This document shows, piece by piece, positions 42,529 through 51,469 of a DNA stretch of 64,000 nt (positions are counted from its first letter, which is position 1; the number at the start of each line of letters is the position of its first letter). Location: the NCBI RefSeq assembly GCF_014696715.1, contig NZ_JACJQO010000018.1:1-64000 (forward strand). The letters run 5' to 3'. Below the pieces are notes generated by a model. That model was given only the letters and a program-made list of their open reading frames with translations, had not been told where the DNA came from and made no database searches. Source of the DNA: Pseudanabaena sp. FACHB-2040. GTDB lineage: Bacteria; Cyanobacteriota; Cyanobacteriia; Phormidesmidales; Phormidesmidaceae. Both the position numbers and the translations under genes were made by a program.

Positions 42529-44526
42529 TTAAGGCGACAGATACGTATACCGACTCATGCTGTGCTCATAGTGCTGCAGCAGGAGCTGAGACTCTTGCAG
42601 GGTGATTCTGCGGTCTTGGAGCGCCTGCTCAGTGCGGCGACGGATATTTTCGATCAGATCCTCGGAGTCGTACTGGACGTAGCTCAGCACTTCCTTCATC
42701 GTGTCGCCCTTGACGACATGCTCGATCTGGTAGCCCTTGGGCGTTAGGTGGATGTGAACGGTGTTGGTGTCGCCAAACAGGTTGTGCAGACTGCCCATGA
42801 TTTCCTGATAGGCCCCGCCTAAAAACAGGCCTAAATAGTAGGGCTCTGCAGGCTTGAGCGAATGCAGCTCCATCACATGCTTAACGTCGCGCAGGTCAAT
42901 GAACTGGTCAATTTTGCCGTCGCTGTCACAGGTCAGGTCGGCCAGGGTGCCGCGACAGGTGGGTTCTTCATTGAGGCGGTGAATGGGCATGATCGGAAAC
43001 AGCTGATCAATGGCCCAGGTATCGGGCACCGACTGGAAGACGGACATATTGATGTAGTAGATCGAAGCCATCATTCTGTCTAGGTCTTCTAGGTCATCGG
43101 GCACATACTCCTCGTTGCGCACAATGTCCTGAATCTTGCGGCAGCAGGCCCAAAATAGGCGCTCTATCTTAGCCCGGTCGGTTAGCCTGAGATAGCCGAA
43201 GTTAAATAAACTAATCGCCTCGTCCTTAAACTGGATGGCGTCGTTGTAAGCTTCCTGGTAGTTGTTCAGGTGAATACCCTGGTAGGTTTCATACAGCTCC
43301 TGAACGATGGCGTGCTCTTCTTCGCTTGGCGGCTCAATCGTGTTTTCGGTAGGGACGCTGCTAGTGCCTAGAACATCAAAGACAAGAACGGACTGATGAG
43401 ATGCGATCGCACGTCCACTCTCACTAATCAGCGTGGGTACGGGCAGCTCGCGGGCTTTACAGGCTTCCTTGACCTCAGCCACTACGTCGTTCGCGTAGTT
43501 TTGGGTGCTGTAGTTTTTAGAAGCATAGAAGTTGGTCTTAGAGCCGTCGTAGTCCACCCCCAGTCCGCCGCCCACGTCCAGGTACTGCATATTGGCCCCC
43601 AGCGAAGCCAGCTCCACATAGACCTGACAGGCTTCCCTCAGTGCGTCTTTGACCACGCTAATGGCAGAAATTTGAGAGCCGATATGAAAATGCAGCAGCT
43701 GCAGACAGTCCAGCATGTCCGCCTGCTTCAGCCGCTCCACCACATTGAGAATTTCTAGAATCGTGAGCCCAAACTTAGCCCGATCTCCGGCAGATCCGCC
43801 CCAGCGGCCGACGCCTTTGTTGCTGAGTTTGGCCCGCACGCCCAGGATAGGTCGAATGCCCAGATGGCGACTGGCCTCAATCGCCAGTTCTACCTCTTCC
43901 ACCTGCTCCAGTACGATAATCGGCAGCTGCCCAATCCGCTGACCCAACATCGCAGTTTCGACGTATTCCCGATCCTTGTAGCCATTGCAGACCAGCAGAG
44001 AACCGGGTGTGTTGAGGGTCGCCAGCGCAATCAACAGCTCCGCTTTAGACCCGGCTTCTAGCCCAAACTGGTGGGGCTTACCGAAGCGCACTAAGTCTTC
44101 AACTAAGTGCCGCTGCTGATTGCATTTGACCGGAAATACGCCCCGATAAACGCCATCGTAGTTGTAGCGAGCGATGGCTTTGGAAAAGCACGCATTCAGT
44201 CGCTCGATCCGGTCTTCCAAAATATCCGAGAACCGGATTAAGATCGGCAGGCTGAGGTTGCGTTGCTTGAGCGATTCAACTAGCTCAAACAGATCGAGCG
44301 AACCGCCCCGATCGGCTTGAGGCGACACTGTGATATGACCCGCCGCGTTGATTGAAAAGTAAGGGTCGCCCCATCCTTGAATGCGGTACAGCTCTTCGCT
44401 ATTTTCAATCGTCCACTTCTGCTGCTTGGGCGCAGGGAGAGCAGGCGTTTCTAAGGAGTCTAGGGCTACTTTTTTAGAACGCTGTTCCCGTCTCAGCCGT
44501 TGTTCAGTTGCGTCCATAGTACCCAT
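42529..44526 (-). CDS. speA: Biosynthetic arginine decarboxylase
   Basis: 665 residues. Fold-type III PLP enzyme: FPVKCNQQRHLVEDLV carries the PLP Lys, GLEAGSKAEL and VCNGYKDREYV follow, and LLHFHIGSQ and LDVGGGLGVDYDG are phosphate-binding elements. RVISESGRAI-like LISESGRAIASHQSVLVFDV is also present. The total length matches biosynthetic SpeA, which makes agmatine from arginine for putrescine and spermidine. GGGAG lies 3-4 bases before the ATG at 44526; another ATG is at 44517. Confidence 0.95.
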   Translation of the reverse strand: MGTMDATEQRLRREQRSKKVALDSLETPALPAPKQQKWTIENSEELYRIQGWGDPYFSINAAGHITVSPQADRGGSLDLFELVESLKQRNLSLPILIRFSDILEDRIERLNACFSKAIARYNYDGVYRGVFPVKCNQQRHLVEDLVRFGKPHQFGLEAGSKAELLIALATLNTPGSLLVCNGYKDREYVETAMLGQRIGQLPIIVLEQVEEVELAIEASRHLGIRPILGVRAKLSNKGVGRWGGSAGDRAKFGLTILEILNVVERLKQADMLDCLQLLHFHIGSQISAISVVKDALREACQVYVELASLGANMQYLDVGGGLGVDYDGSKTNFYASKNYSTQNYANDVVAEVKEACKARELPVPTLISESGRAIASHQSVLVFDVLGTSSVPTENTIEPPSEEEHAIVQELYETYQGIHLNNYQEAYNDAIQFKDEAISLFNFGYLRLTDRAKIERLFWACCRKIQDIVRNEEYVPDDLEDLDRMMASIYYINMSVFQSVPDTWAIDQLFPIMPIHRLNEEPTCRGTLADLTCDSDGKIDQFIDLRDVKHVMELHSLKPAEPYYLGLFLGGAYQEIMGSLHNLFGDTNTVHIHLTPKGYQIEHVVKGDTMKEVLSYVQYDSEDLIENIRRRTEQALQDRRITLQESQLLLQHYEHSMSRYTYLSP

Positions 44527-44662
44527 GTTCTCCCACTGTCAAGGTTCATGACTAGAGCCAGCAGATCGAATAGAACTGCTGCTATAGTGCGCTCAAATTG
44601 TAACAAAAGACAGAAGACAGCTGACCCATGACAGGCCCATCTAAATGTTGATTTCTATCGAC

Positions 44663-45610
44663 CTACTTGGAAGAGGTTGAGGTGTTTTCATCTGTGGTTT
44701 CGTGGCCTAAAGGGGGACGGTAAAACGCCTTCAACGTGTCTAGAAAAGCGAAAACGGCAGGTGGCTGTAGGGCATCAGCCAACACAATCGCGCCGATGAT
44801 ACGCGCTAGAGGATTAGGCAGGCTAGCAATCTGGACGCCTTCAGGAATAGGTTCGGCAGCCAGGCGGGCCATGATGGAAGCGCCTAGCCCACTTCTCACC
44901 ATCCCCAGAATAGTGGAGTCTTCCTTAACCATATAGGCAGGCTGCAGGTGCTGTCCGTGGCGGGCTAGGTGACGCTCAATATACTCGCGATCGCCATCGT
45001 AGTTGGGGCCTAAAATTAGGGGGTGGGCGGCCAGTTCCTCCCAGGTGAAGGGGTGGGGCGGTGGCTGTTGGGAGGGCGGCAGTAGAATAATGTAGCGATC
45101 GTGCAGTACTTCCCAAGCCTCAAACTCAGGGCTGGTGGGCAGGTAGGTAAAGCCAATGTCGGCCCGGCCCTGGCGCAGGTCGTCTTCGGCCTGGTTGTAG
45201 TGCTGGTACTCGTCAATGGCGACGCTGATGCCAGGGTATTTCTGGCGAAAGTGCTGGATCACTTCTGGCAGAATGTGGGTGGCGACGCTGCGAAAGGCGG
45301 CAATTCGAACCTGGCCGCTTGTGAGCCCCTTAGAGAGATGGGCTTTGCGACCAATGTTGTCTAGGGATTGCATAATCTGACGGGCATCTTCCGTGATCTG
45401 CTCGCCAATTGGTGTGAGGACCGCGCCCTGTCGTCCCCGGCTGAGAAGAATTACGCCTAGCTCTTCTTCTAGGGTTGCGATCGCATGGCTCACCGCCGAC
45501 TGCGACAGGTCCATTTGTAGCGCGGCATCGCTAAAAGAGCCGGTGTCAGCAATTGCTACCAGCGCCCGCAGCTGCGACAGCTTCATTCGATGCGGATATC
45601 CCTCACCCAT
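44663..45610 (-). CDS. LysR-family transcriptional regulator
   Basis: 315 residues. The helix-turn-helix is at residues 9-65 (MKLSQLRALVAIADTGSF, then QSAVSHAIATLEEELGV). The C-terminal effector domain follows (VRIAAFRSVATHILPEVIQH). AGGAG lies 8 bases before the ATG at 45610, so this start is preferred over ATG 45586. It is transcribed divergently from the sugar-kinase gene, and a LysR-type T-N11-A box lies between them, so it probably controls its own promoter and that of the kinase. The effector is unknown. Confidence 0.9.
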   Translation of the reverse strand: MGEGYPHRMKLSQLRALVAIADTGSFSDAALQMDLSQSAVSHAIATLEEELGVILLSRGRQGAVLTPIGEQITEDARQIMQSLDNIGRKAHLSKGLTSGQVRIAAFRSVATHILPEVIQHFRQKYPGISVAIDEYQHYNQAEDDLRQGRADIGFTYLPTSPEFEAWEVLHDRYIILLPPSQQPPPHPFTWEELAAHPLILGPNYDGDREYIERHLARHGQHLQPAYMVKEDSTILGMVRSGLGASIMARLAAEPIPEGVQIASLPNPLARIIGAIVLADALQPPAVFAFLDTLKAFYRPPLGHETTDENTSTSSK

Positions 45611-45672
45611 GTAGACTTCTCCTGAACCTCACCTAAGCAGGGAAGTGGGGAACTGTTTTGCCAGCCCTAATT

Positions 45673-45689
45673 TATGCCCATGCTGCATA
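45673..45689. promoter_or_regulatory. LysR-type box (T-N11-A inverted repeat)
   Basis: TATGC-CCATGCT-GCATA is a perfect 5-bp inverted repeat with a 7-base spacer and contains the T-N11-A core expected for LysR regulators. It lies 63 bases upstream of the LysR start and about 210 bases upstream of the divergent sugar-kinase gene. Confidence 0.5.
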
Positions 45690-45901
45690 TTAGCCTGACC
45701 CCTCAAGCTCAGAAGGCTAACCCCCCTAATTTCCTTGGCCTTGAGCTTTGCTCGTCAGGAAGGCTGAAGTGACTAGCTAGTAAGGAATCCAGAAAAGTCT
45801 ATGGCAGCTTCGAGGAATTCCTATCGCTGACTTTAGCCAATGCCTTGGCTAGGGTTCCGCCTTAGGCAATAGTGTGAGGAGAGGTTTCAGCGAGAAGCGC
45901 C

Positions 45902-47227
45902 ATGACAGGCCAGCCGAAAATTATCGTTCTAGATGATGATCCGACCGGGTCTCAAACCGTTCATAGCTGCTTGCTGCTGCTGCAGTGGGATGTGGATACT
46001 CTGCGGCTGGGTCTACAAGACAGTTCGCCGATCTTCTTTGTTCTCACCAATACGCGCGCCCGCACGCCAGAAGAGGCGGATCAGGTCACGCGAGAAGTGT
46101 GCCACAACCTCAAAATTGCCCTGGAGCTAGAAAAGATTCAAGAATTCCTGGTGGTCAGCCGCTCCGACTCAACTTTGCGGGGGCACTATCCGGTAGAGAC
46201 GGATGCGATCGCAGCCGAACTAGGCCCCTTCGATGCCCACTTTCTAATTCCTGCCTTTTTCGAAGGCGGCCGCATCACCCGAGATAGCACTCACTATCTA
46301 ATTGTCAACGGCGTACCTACGCCAGTTCACGAAACCGAATTTGCCAAAGATTCCGTCTTTGGCTACAGCTACAGCTACCTGCCCGACTACGCTGAGGAAA
46401 AGACCCAGGGCCGCATCAAAGCCGATGAAGTGCAGCGGTTTTTGCTGGCCGACATCCGAGCGGGCTCTCTCGATCGCCTGATGCAGCTCCAGAGCAACGT
46501 TTGCTGCGCGGTTGATGGCGAAACCCAAACCGACTTGAATCAGTTTGCTCAAGATGTCCTGACCGCTGCTGCTCAGGGCAAGCGCTTCCTGTTTCGCAGC
46601 GCTGCTAGCATCCTCACTGCCCTAGCTGCCCTGCCAACCCAGCCAGTCGATGCCGACCATATGCGAACCTATGTGCGAGCAGGCCAACCCGGAGCAGTTA
46701 TCATTGGCTCTCACGTCAAGAAGACCACCCAGCAACTCACTGAACTGCTTCAGGAACCCGGCATCGTTGGCCTTGAGGTAGCCATAGAAAAACTCCGCCA
46801 GGGCGACGCAGATACCCAACAGGCCCTGCTGCAAAGCGTGCTTGAGCAAGTTCATGCCATTCATGCTGAGGGCAAAACACCTGCCATCTACACCAGCCGA
46901 GAAGAGTTAGCCTTTGATTCCATCCAAGCACGGCTAGACTTTGGCGTGCAGGTATCAGCCCTGCTCATGAACATTGTGCAAGGACTGCCAGAGGCCATCG
47001 GCTTTCTCATCAGCAAGGGCGGCATTACCTCCAACGACACCCTCAGCACCGGACTAACCCTAAGAACCGCCCGCCTGCTGGGTCAAATTCTGCCCGGCGT
47101 TTCCATCGTCAGAACCCCAGAGAGCCATCCCCAGTTTCCTAACCTGCCCGTCGTGCTATTCCCTGGCAACGTCGGCGATGAGCACGCTTTGGCAACGGTC
47201 TATCGACGCTTGGCAGAGGTGGGGTAG
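45902..47227 (+). CDS. Four-carbon acid sugar kinase family protein
   Basis: 441 residues of the DUF1537/YgbK (OtnK/DtnK) family. The N-terminal sugar-binding domain begins IIVLDDDPTGSQTVHSCLLL and includes FVLTNTRARTPEEADQV and VVSRSDSTLRGHYPVETDAI. The C-terminal nucleotide-binding domain includes GFLISKGGITSNDTLSTGLT and PVVLFPGNVGDEHALATVYR. Family members phosphorylate C4 acid sugars such as erythronate or threonate. Which one acts here is unknown, and no aldolase or dehydrogenase partners are beside it. It is controlled probably by the divergent LysR protein. Confidence 0.88.
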   Translation: MTGQPKIIVLDDDPTGSQTVHSCLLLLQWDVDTLRLGLQDSSPIFFVLTNTRARTPEEADQVTREVCHNLKIALELEKIQEFLVVSRSDSTLRGHYPVETDAIAAELGPFDAHFLIPAFFEGGRITRDSTHYLIVNGVPTPVHETEFAKDSVFGYSYSYLPDYAEEKTQGRIKADEVQRFLLADIRAGSLDRLMQLQSNVCCAVDGETQTDLNQFAQDVLTAAAQGKRFLFRSAASILTALAALPTQPVDADHMRTYVRAGQPGAVIIGSHVKKTTQQLTELLQEPGIVGLEVAIEKLRQGDADTQQALLQSVLEQVHAIHAEGKTPAIYTSREELAFDSIQARLDFGVQVSALLMNIVQGLPEAIGFLISKGGITSNDTLSTGLTLRTARLLGQILPGVSIVRTPESHPQFPNLPVVLFPGNVGDEHALATVYRRLAEVG

Positions 47228-47294
47228 GACAACGTGGGGAGAGAGAATAAGACGATGCGGGGAGGGGGAGCGGGGAAGAAGAGTGGGGGAGATA

Positions 47295-47453
47295 GGGAAG
47301 GTGAGGGAGCCAGAGCTAAGAGTTTTTTCACATCTCTGTAGCCATTCATCTACCCATCTCCCAATCTCCCCAATCTCCCCAATCTCCCCAATCTCCCCAA
47401 TCTCCCTCACCTTCCCCATCCTCTCCGCGTCCCCGCGTCCCCCTTCCCCGTGT
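47295..47453. repeat. Polypyrimidine repeat with tandem 9-mers and a 15-bp inverted repeat
   Basis: GGGAAGGTGAGGGAG (47295-47309) is the exact reverse complement of CTCCCTCACCTTCCC (47402-47416), enclosing 92 bases. Between them lies a tandem of the 9-base unit CAATCTCCC, about five copies (47370-47405), and GCGTCCCCGCGTCCCCC follows. The block fills the gap between the convergent sugar-kinase and hslO genes, and its last bases (GTGTCTAG) hold the hslO stop codon. Confidence 0.75.
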
Positions 47454-48365
47454 CTAGTTTGAGGCTCCGGCCCTGTCTACTCGCAGATCCTCAATCAGCT
47501 TCGCCAAATGATCGCTGCTGGCCTGGTAGACCTCGTTGCAGAAGTGGCAGGTGGCTTCTGCGCCGTCATCTTTCTCGATCATGTCCTGCAGTTCGGCTTC
47601 GCCCAGCAGCTTCAGTGCTCCTAGCATGCGGTCAAAGGTGCAGGGACAGTGGAACCGGACTAGCTGGGTTTCTGACAGGATTTCCAGACCCATGTCGCCA
47701 ACGAGGTCTTCGAAGATTTGGGGTAGGGTCTTGTTGGCTTTGAGAAGGGGAGTGAAGCCGCTCAGCGCAGCAATGCGGGACTCTAGAGTGGCAACCATCT
47801 CTTCATCCTCAGCGGCCCTAGGGAGAATCTGGAGCAACAGCCCGCCCGACGCTTCTACCCCATTGGCTCCCACAAAAACCCCTAGGATCAGCGCTGAGGG
47901 GGTTTGCTCAGAGTTCACCAAATACTGCGTGAGATCGTCGCCGATTTCGCCCGATACTAGCTCCACCGTGCTGGAGTAGGGATAGCCATAGCCAATATCC
48001 CGCACCACATAAACATAGCCTTGACGGCCAACGGCACCGCCCACATCGAGTTTGCCGATGGCATTGGGGGGTAGCTCGACCGTTGGGTTGTCTACATAGC
48101 CCCGCACTGTGCCATCTACCCCAGCGTCAACCAAAATGCCGCCTAGGGGACCGTCGCCACGGACACGGATGTTGACCCGGGCTTGCGATCGCTTCATGCT
48201 AGAAGCCAGCAACAGCCCTGCTGACATCGTGCGCCCTAACGCAGCCGTTGCTACGTAGGAGAGTCCGTGGCGCTGCCGAGCTGTCTCAACTGCTCGGTTG
48301 GTGATGACGCCTACAACCCGGATGCCGCCCTCTGCGGCTGTTGCTCGGATGAGTTGATCTGCCAT
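47454..48365 (-). CDS. hslO: Hsp33 redox-regulated chaperone
   Basis: 303 residues. The N-terminal Hsp33 fold has VGVITNRAVETARQRHGLSY and RVRGDGPLGGILVDAG. The C-terminal zinc/redox switch has Cys240, Cys242, Cys273 and Cys276 in the CPC and CHFC spacing (HCPCTFDR, ATCHFCNEV). Oxidation releases zinc, forms disulfides and turns on holdase activity, useful against oxidative stress in a photosynthetic cell. The stop codon abuts the polypyrimidine repeat. It is divergent from the next small gene. Confidence 0.95.
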   Translation of the reverse strand: MADQLIRATAAEGGIRVVGVITNRAVETARQRHGLSYVATAALGRTMSAGLLLASSMKRSQARVNIRVRGDGPLGGILVDAGVDGTVRGYVDNPTVELPPNAIGKLDVGGAVGRQGYVYVVRDIGYGYPYSSTVELVSGEIGDDLTQYLVNSEQTPSALILGVFVGANGVEASGGLLLQILPRAAEDEEMVATLESRIAALSGFTPLLKANKTLPQIFEDLVGDMGLEILSETQLVRFHCPCTFDRMLGALKLLGEAELQDMIEKDDGAEATCHFCNEVYQASSDHLAKLIEDLRVDRAGASN

Positions 48366-48510
48366 GCCAGCGCCCTAAAAATTCTTAATACTTTACCTAC
48401 TGCCATTGTAGAAGGTGGAATGGCCTGTCAGGCTGATTCCTACTGACCGATCCCCATCGGCTGATCCCTTTGGCATACTGGAAAATGGTCTGTCAACGGT
48501 CACCGATGCC

Positions 48511-48900
48511 ATGTTAGGCACTTTTCAGCACAGCAGCCTACGAATCGAAGTGGATGCCGCCGCATCTGACATCCGAGAAAGCCTGATTGCTCCTAGTCAG
48601 TTCAAGTGCTGGCTGTGGCCCCAACGGTTTACAGAAGGCTTGCCCGATGCCCTAACTTTGGGGCAAATCTTTAAGAGCTCTGTGGGACCGATCGAGATTC
48701 AACACGAAGTCAAGGCCATCAGCGATACCCACCTGCATCTGCTGATGTCGGGCGGGGTAGATGGATTTCATGAGTGGCACTGGGGCGATGGCTGGGTTCA
48801 GACACGCTTAGAGGGCGTTTCTGTGTTGCCTCTAAACCTGGCTCAAAGCCTTAATCTGTGGCGCTTGAAGCAATTTTTGAGCCAGCCTAAGGAGGGCTAA
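48511..48900 (+). CDS. Conserved hypothetical protein, SRPBCC-like
   Basis: 129 residues from ATG 48511; an in-frame start near 48415 would add 32 residues but shows no family resemblance. The fold features SLRIEVDAAASDIRESLIAP, LTLGQIFKSSVGPIEIQHEV, GGVDGFHEWHWGDGWVQTRL and SVLPLNLAQSLNLWRLKQFL. This pattern of strands and a long C-terminal helix resembles SRPBCC/START ligand-binding proteins. I know no function. It is divergent from hslO and convergent with the USP gene. Confidence 0.6.
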   Translation: MLGTFQHSSLRIEVDAAASDIRESLIAPSQFKCWLWPQRFTEGLPDALTLGQIFKSSVGPIEIQHEVKAISDTHLHLLMSGGVDGFHEWHWGDGWVQTRLEGVSVLPLNLAQSLNLWRLKQFLSQPKEG

Positions 48901-48951
48901 ATCGGAGGCGATGACTGGGGGCCGGGGGCTAGCCCTAGCAAGCATGGCCCC

Positions 48952-49398
48952 TTAAGAACCGTCGCCCTGCAGCCTAGACTTAATCACCATGACCGAACAG
49001 TGGGCATCTTCTAGCACCTGGCTGCTGACAGATCCTTGCAAAATGCGGTTTAGCCCTGTCAGGCCCCGATTGCCCAGAATAATCAGATCGGCTTCGTAGA
49101 TGTTTGCCAAACGAACGATCTCTTCAGCCGGATCCCCTAACGCTACTTCAATGTAAGTTGTGGCTGCAGGCAAGTCAGCTTGATGGGAGCGCAGCTCTTC
49201 TTCGATTTGCTGCTGGGTAATCTCTGCTGGAGCTGAACCGGGCAGCGTGACGTCCCGACTAGGTACGTCCTCCAGAGGCAACATGACGTGAGACAAAATC
49301 AGCGTTGCTTCTGGGTGCCACCGGATCTGGTTAATGGCCTCCACAAGATCATCTGCCAGCTTGGGTTCATCCAGCGCTACCAAAATCGTCTTAAACAC
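48952..49398 (-). CDS. Universal stress protein (UspA family)
   Basis: 148 residues from a GTG at 49398, giving the usual family start VFKTILVALDE; a TTG at 49464 would add 22 residues. IYEADLIILGNRGLTGLNRI followed by LQGSVSSQVLEDAHCSVMVI is the ATP-binding G-x2-G-x9-G-S/T signature of Usp proteins. These small cytosolic dimers help survival under stress. It follows hisD on the same strand at about 150 bases and may be its second cistron. Confidence 0.85.
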   Translation of the reverse strand: MFKTILVALDEPKLADDLVEAINQIRWHPEATLILSHVMLPLEDVPSRDVTLPGSAPAEITQQQIEEELRSHQADLPAATTYIEVALGDPAEEIVRLANIYEADLIILGNRGLTGLNRILQGSVSSQVLEDAHCSVMVIKSRLQGDGS

Positions 49399-49552
49399 AA
49401 GTTTCTCAGAAAGGTCAGGGAGTCGATCAGGTACCGGTAGATGCAGCTTGTAGCGTTCTGCCAACGCCTATCCTTGCTGGTGAGTGGGAGCTTTGGAGAT
49501 CAGATTGCTAACGGCCCGCACTCGGGTTACGTGGATACTGCCCAGTGGTGCA

Positions 49553-50899
49553 TTATCCCTCAGAGTCGGGATCTTGTAGGGGGGAACGGTTGGACGCCCC
49601 TGGATTGTTTTGGATGCGCAGCCGCACCGACTCGCCGTGGGAAGGTAACCCTTCGGCTCGAGTGAGAGCTGCGATCGCATCCGACACCTTCTGCAGCGCT
49701 GTCTGCGAGTACTGAATCAGGCTAGAGTGCTTCATAAAGGTCTCTGTGCCCAAGGCTGAAGCATAGCGGGCTGCACCGGAGGTTGGCAGGGTGTGGTTCG
49801 GGCCTGCGAGGTAGTCTCCTACCGCTTCGGGCGTAGCATGGCCCAAGAAGATAGCGCCAGCGTGGCGAATGTGCTCTAGGAGATCCCAAGGCTCAGCCAC
49901 CTCTAGCTCGAGGTGTTCGGGGGCAAACTCGTTAGAGAGCAGTGCCGCTGTCTCCAGTGAATCTACGACAACGGCTACGCTGTAGTTGGCAATGGCTTTT
50001 TCTGTCAGGGTTTGACGCGGGTGCCCCTCAAGTTGACGGCCCACTTCCTTTGCCACTTTTTCAGCTAGGGCAGCATCGGGCGTAATTAAAATAGCAGCCG
50101 CTATCGGATCGTGCTCGGCCTGGGCTAGCATGTCTGCTGCTACGTGGGTTGGGTTAGCGCTGCTGTCAGCGATAATGAGTACCTCTGACGGCCCTGCCAG
50201 GGAGTCAATTCCCACTGTGCCAAACACAAGCTTTTTCGCCAGCGTGACGTAAATGTTGCCAGGTCCAGTGATCACATCTACTTTGGGCACAGTTTCAGTG
50301 CCGTAGGCCAAAGCTGCAACTGCTTGCGCCCCACCCACCCGATAAATTTCTGAGATCCCCGCTTCCTGGGCCGCTACTAATACAGCAGGATTCAAGGTCA
50401 AGCTGTCTCCTGGGGGTGTCACCATGACGATGCGCTGCACGCCAGCAACTCTAGCCGGAATGGCGTTCATCAAAACGGTACTAGGATAAGCTGCTCGGCC
50501 TCCCGGGATGTAAATGCCGGCTCGATCGACTGGCGTATACCGCTTGCCTAGAACTACCCCATCTTCCTCAAACTGCACCCAACTCTTAGGCATCCGCTGC
50601 CGATGAAAGGCCTCAATGTTTCGGCAGGCCACGCGAACAGCATCTATGAACTCTTTGGAAACCTGCTGATAGGCAGCATCCAGCTCTGGCCCTCGAATCC
50701 GCAGCTGCTCTGGAGTCAAGGTGAGCTGATCGAAATCAGCAGTGTACCGAATCAGCGCCTGATCTCCCTGCCGCTTCACCGTTTGAAGGACTTCGCGGAC
50801 GGTCGCCTCCTTGTGAACAACCTGATCGTCATGGGTGCGAGCACAGATGCGCTGCAGCTCCGTTCTGGCCTCGGTTGGCTGATGTATGATGCGCAGCAT
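49553..50899 (-). CDS. hisD: Histidinol dehydrogenase
   Basis: 448 residues from ATG 50899 (MLRIIHQPTEARTELQRICA), the expected start; an in-frame start at 50953 adds 18 residues. The signature AGPSEVLIIADSSANPTHVA is followed by ADMLAQAEHDP, and FAPEHLELEV and AGPNHTLPTSGAARYASAL hold zinc and catalytic residues. It oxidises histidinol to histidine in two NAD-dependent steps, completing histidine synthesis. No other his gene is in the window, as is usual in cyanobacteria, where these genes are scattered. It is divergent from rpsT. Confidence 0.95.
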   Translation of the reverse strand: MLRIIHQPTEARTELQRICARTHDDQVVHKEATVREVLQTVKRQGDQALIRYTADFDQLTLTPEQLRIRGPELDAAYQQVSKEFIDAVRVACRNIEAFHRQRMPKSWVQFEEDGVVLGKRYTPVDRAGIYIPGGRAAYPSTVLMNAIPARVAGVQRIVMVTPPGDSLTLNPAVLVAAQEAGISEIYRVGGAQAVAALAYGTETVPKVDVITGPGNIYVTLAKKLVFGTVGIDSLAGPSEVLIIADSSANPTHVAADMLAQAEHDPIAAAILITPDAALAEKVAKEVGRQLEGHPRQTLTEKAIANYSVAVVVDSLETAALLSNEFAPEHLELEVAEPWDLLEHIRHAGAIFLGHATPEAVGDYLAGPNHTLPTSGAARYASALGTETFMKHSSLIQYSQTALQKVSDAIAALTRAEGLPSHGESVRLRIQNNPGASNRSPLQDPDSEG

Positions 50900-51120
50900 T
50901 AGGTCGTGTTTCGTTGAGGTAAACCAGTTCTGAAGACAGTTCTGAAGATTCACCCGTTCGTCAAGCAGTCCAACAAGCAGACAGACTGCCCCGGAGGCTG
51001 GGTCTTACCATCCTAGTCGATCTCTAGCTTAACGTGGATCTCAGGGTAGGACATCAATTCGCTGGATTAAGTGCTATGATACTTTATCCGGTCAATATTC
51101 CAAGCAAGCTAGGGCGAACT

Positions 51121-51420
51121 GTGGCAAATATCAAGTCTGCACAAAAGCGTATTCAAACTTCTGAACGCAACCGACTCCGCAATAAGTCTTACAAGTCTGC
51201 TGTTAAGACGATGATCAAAAACTACCTGGCAGCGGTAGACGAATATGCAGCCAATCCCTCTCCGGAAGCGATGGCTACTGTTCAAACTCGCATGTCTGCT
51301 GCCTTTAGCAAGATTGACAAGGCCGTAAAGCGGGGCGTTATTCATCCCAATGCGGGGGCTCGCCGCAAATCCCATCTGGCTCGCACCCTAAAGCAGCACG
51401 AGACTCCGGTGGCTTCCTAA
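51121..51420 (+). CDS. rpsT: 30S ribosomal protein S20
   Basis: 99 residues from a GTG at 51121: [20 protein letters not shown], the conserved S20 start. [14 protein letters not shown], then [20 protein letters not shown] and RKSHLARTL follow. The longer frame starting at 51034 would add a meaningless leader. S20 binds 16S rRNA helices early in 30S assembly. It begins the plus-strand run rpsT-tatD-rpoB-rpoC1-rpoC2, which is a conserved cyanobacterial order. Confidence 0.94.
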   Translation: MANIKSAQKRIQTSERNRLRNKSYKSAVKTMIKNYLAAVDEYAANPSPEAMATVQTRMSAAFSKIDKAVKRGVIHPNAGARRKSHLARTLKQHETPVAS

Positions 51421-51469
51421 GGGTGTGCAGCCCACTACAGCTAGCCGTTGACTCATTGCTTGGGGATTC

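Noticed and set aside
47345-47410. CRISPR array
   Set aside because: The 9-base units are contiguous with no spacers and no cas genes are nearby.
47178-47462. Open frame across the polypyrimidine repeat and its antisense partner
   Set aside because: Translates to runs of Ser-Pro-Ile from the repeat; no protein-like composition.
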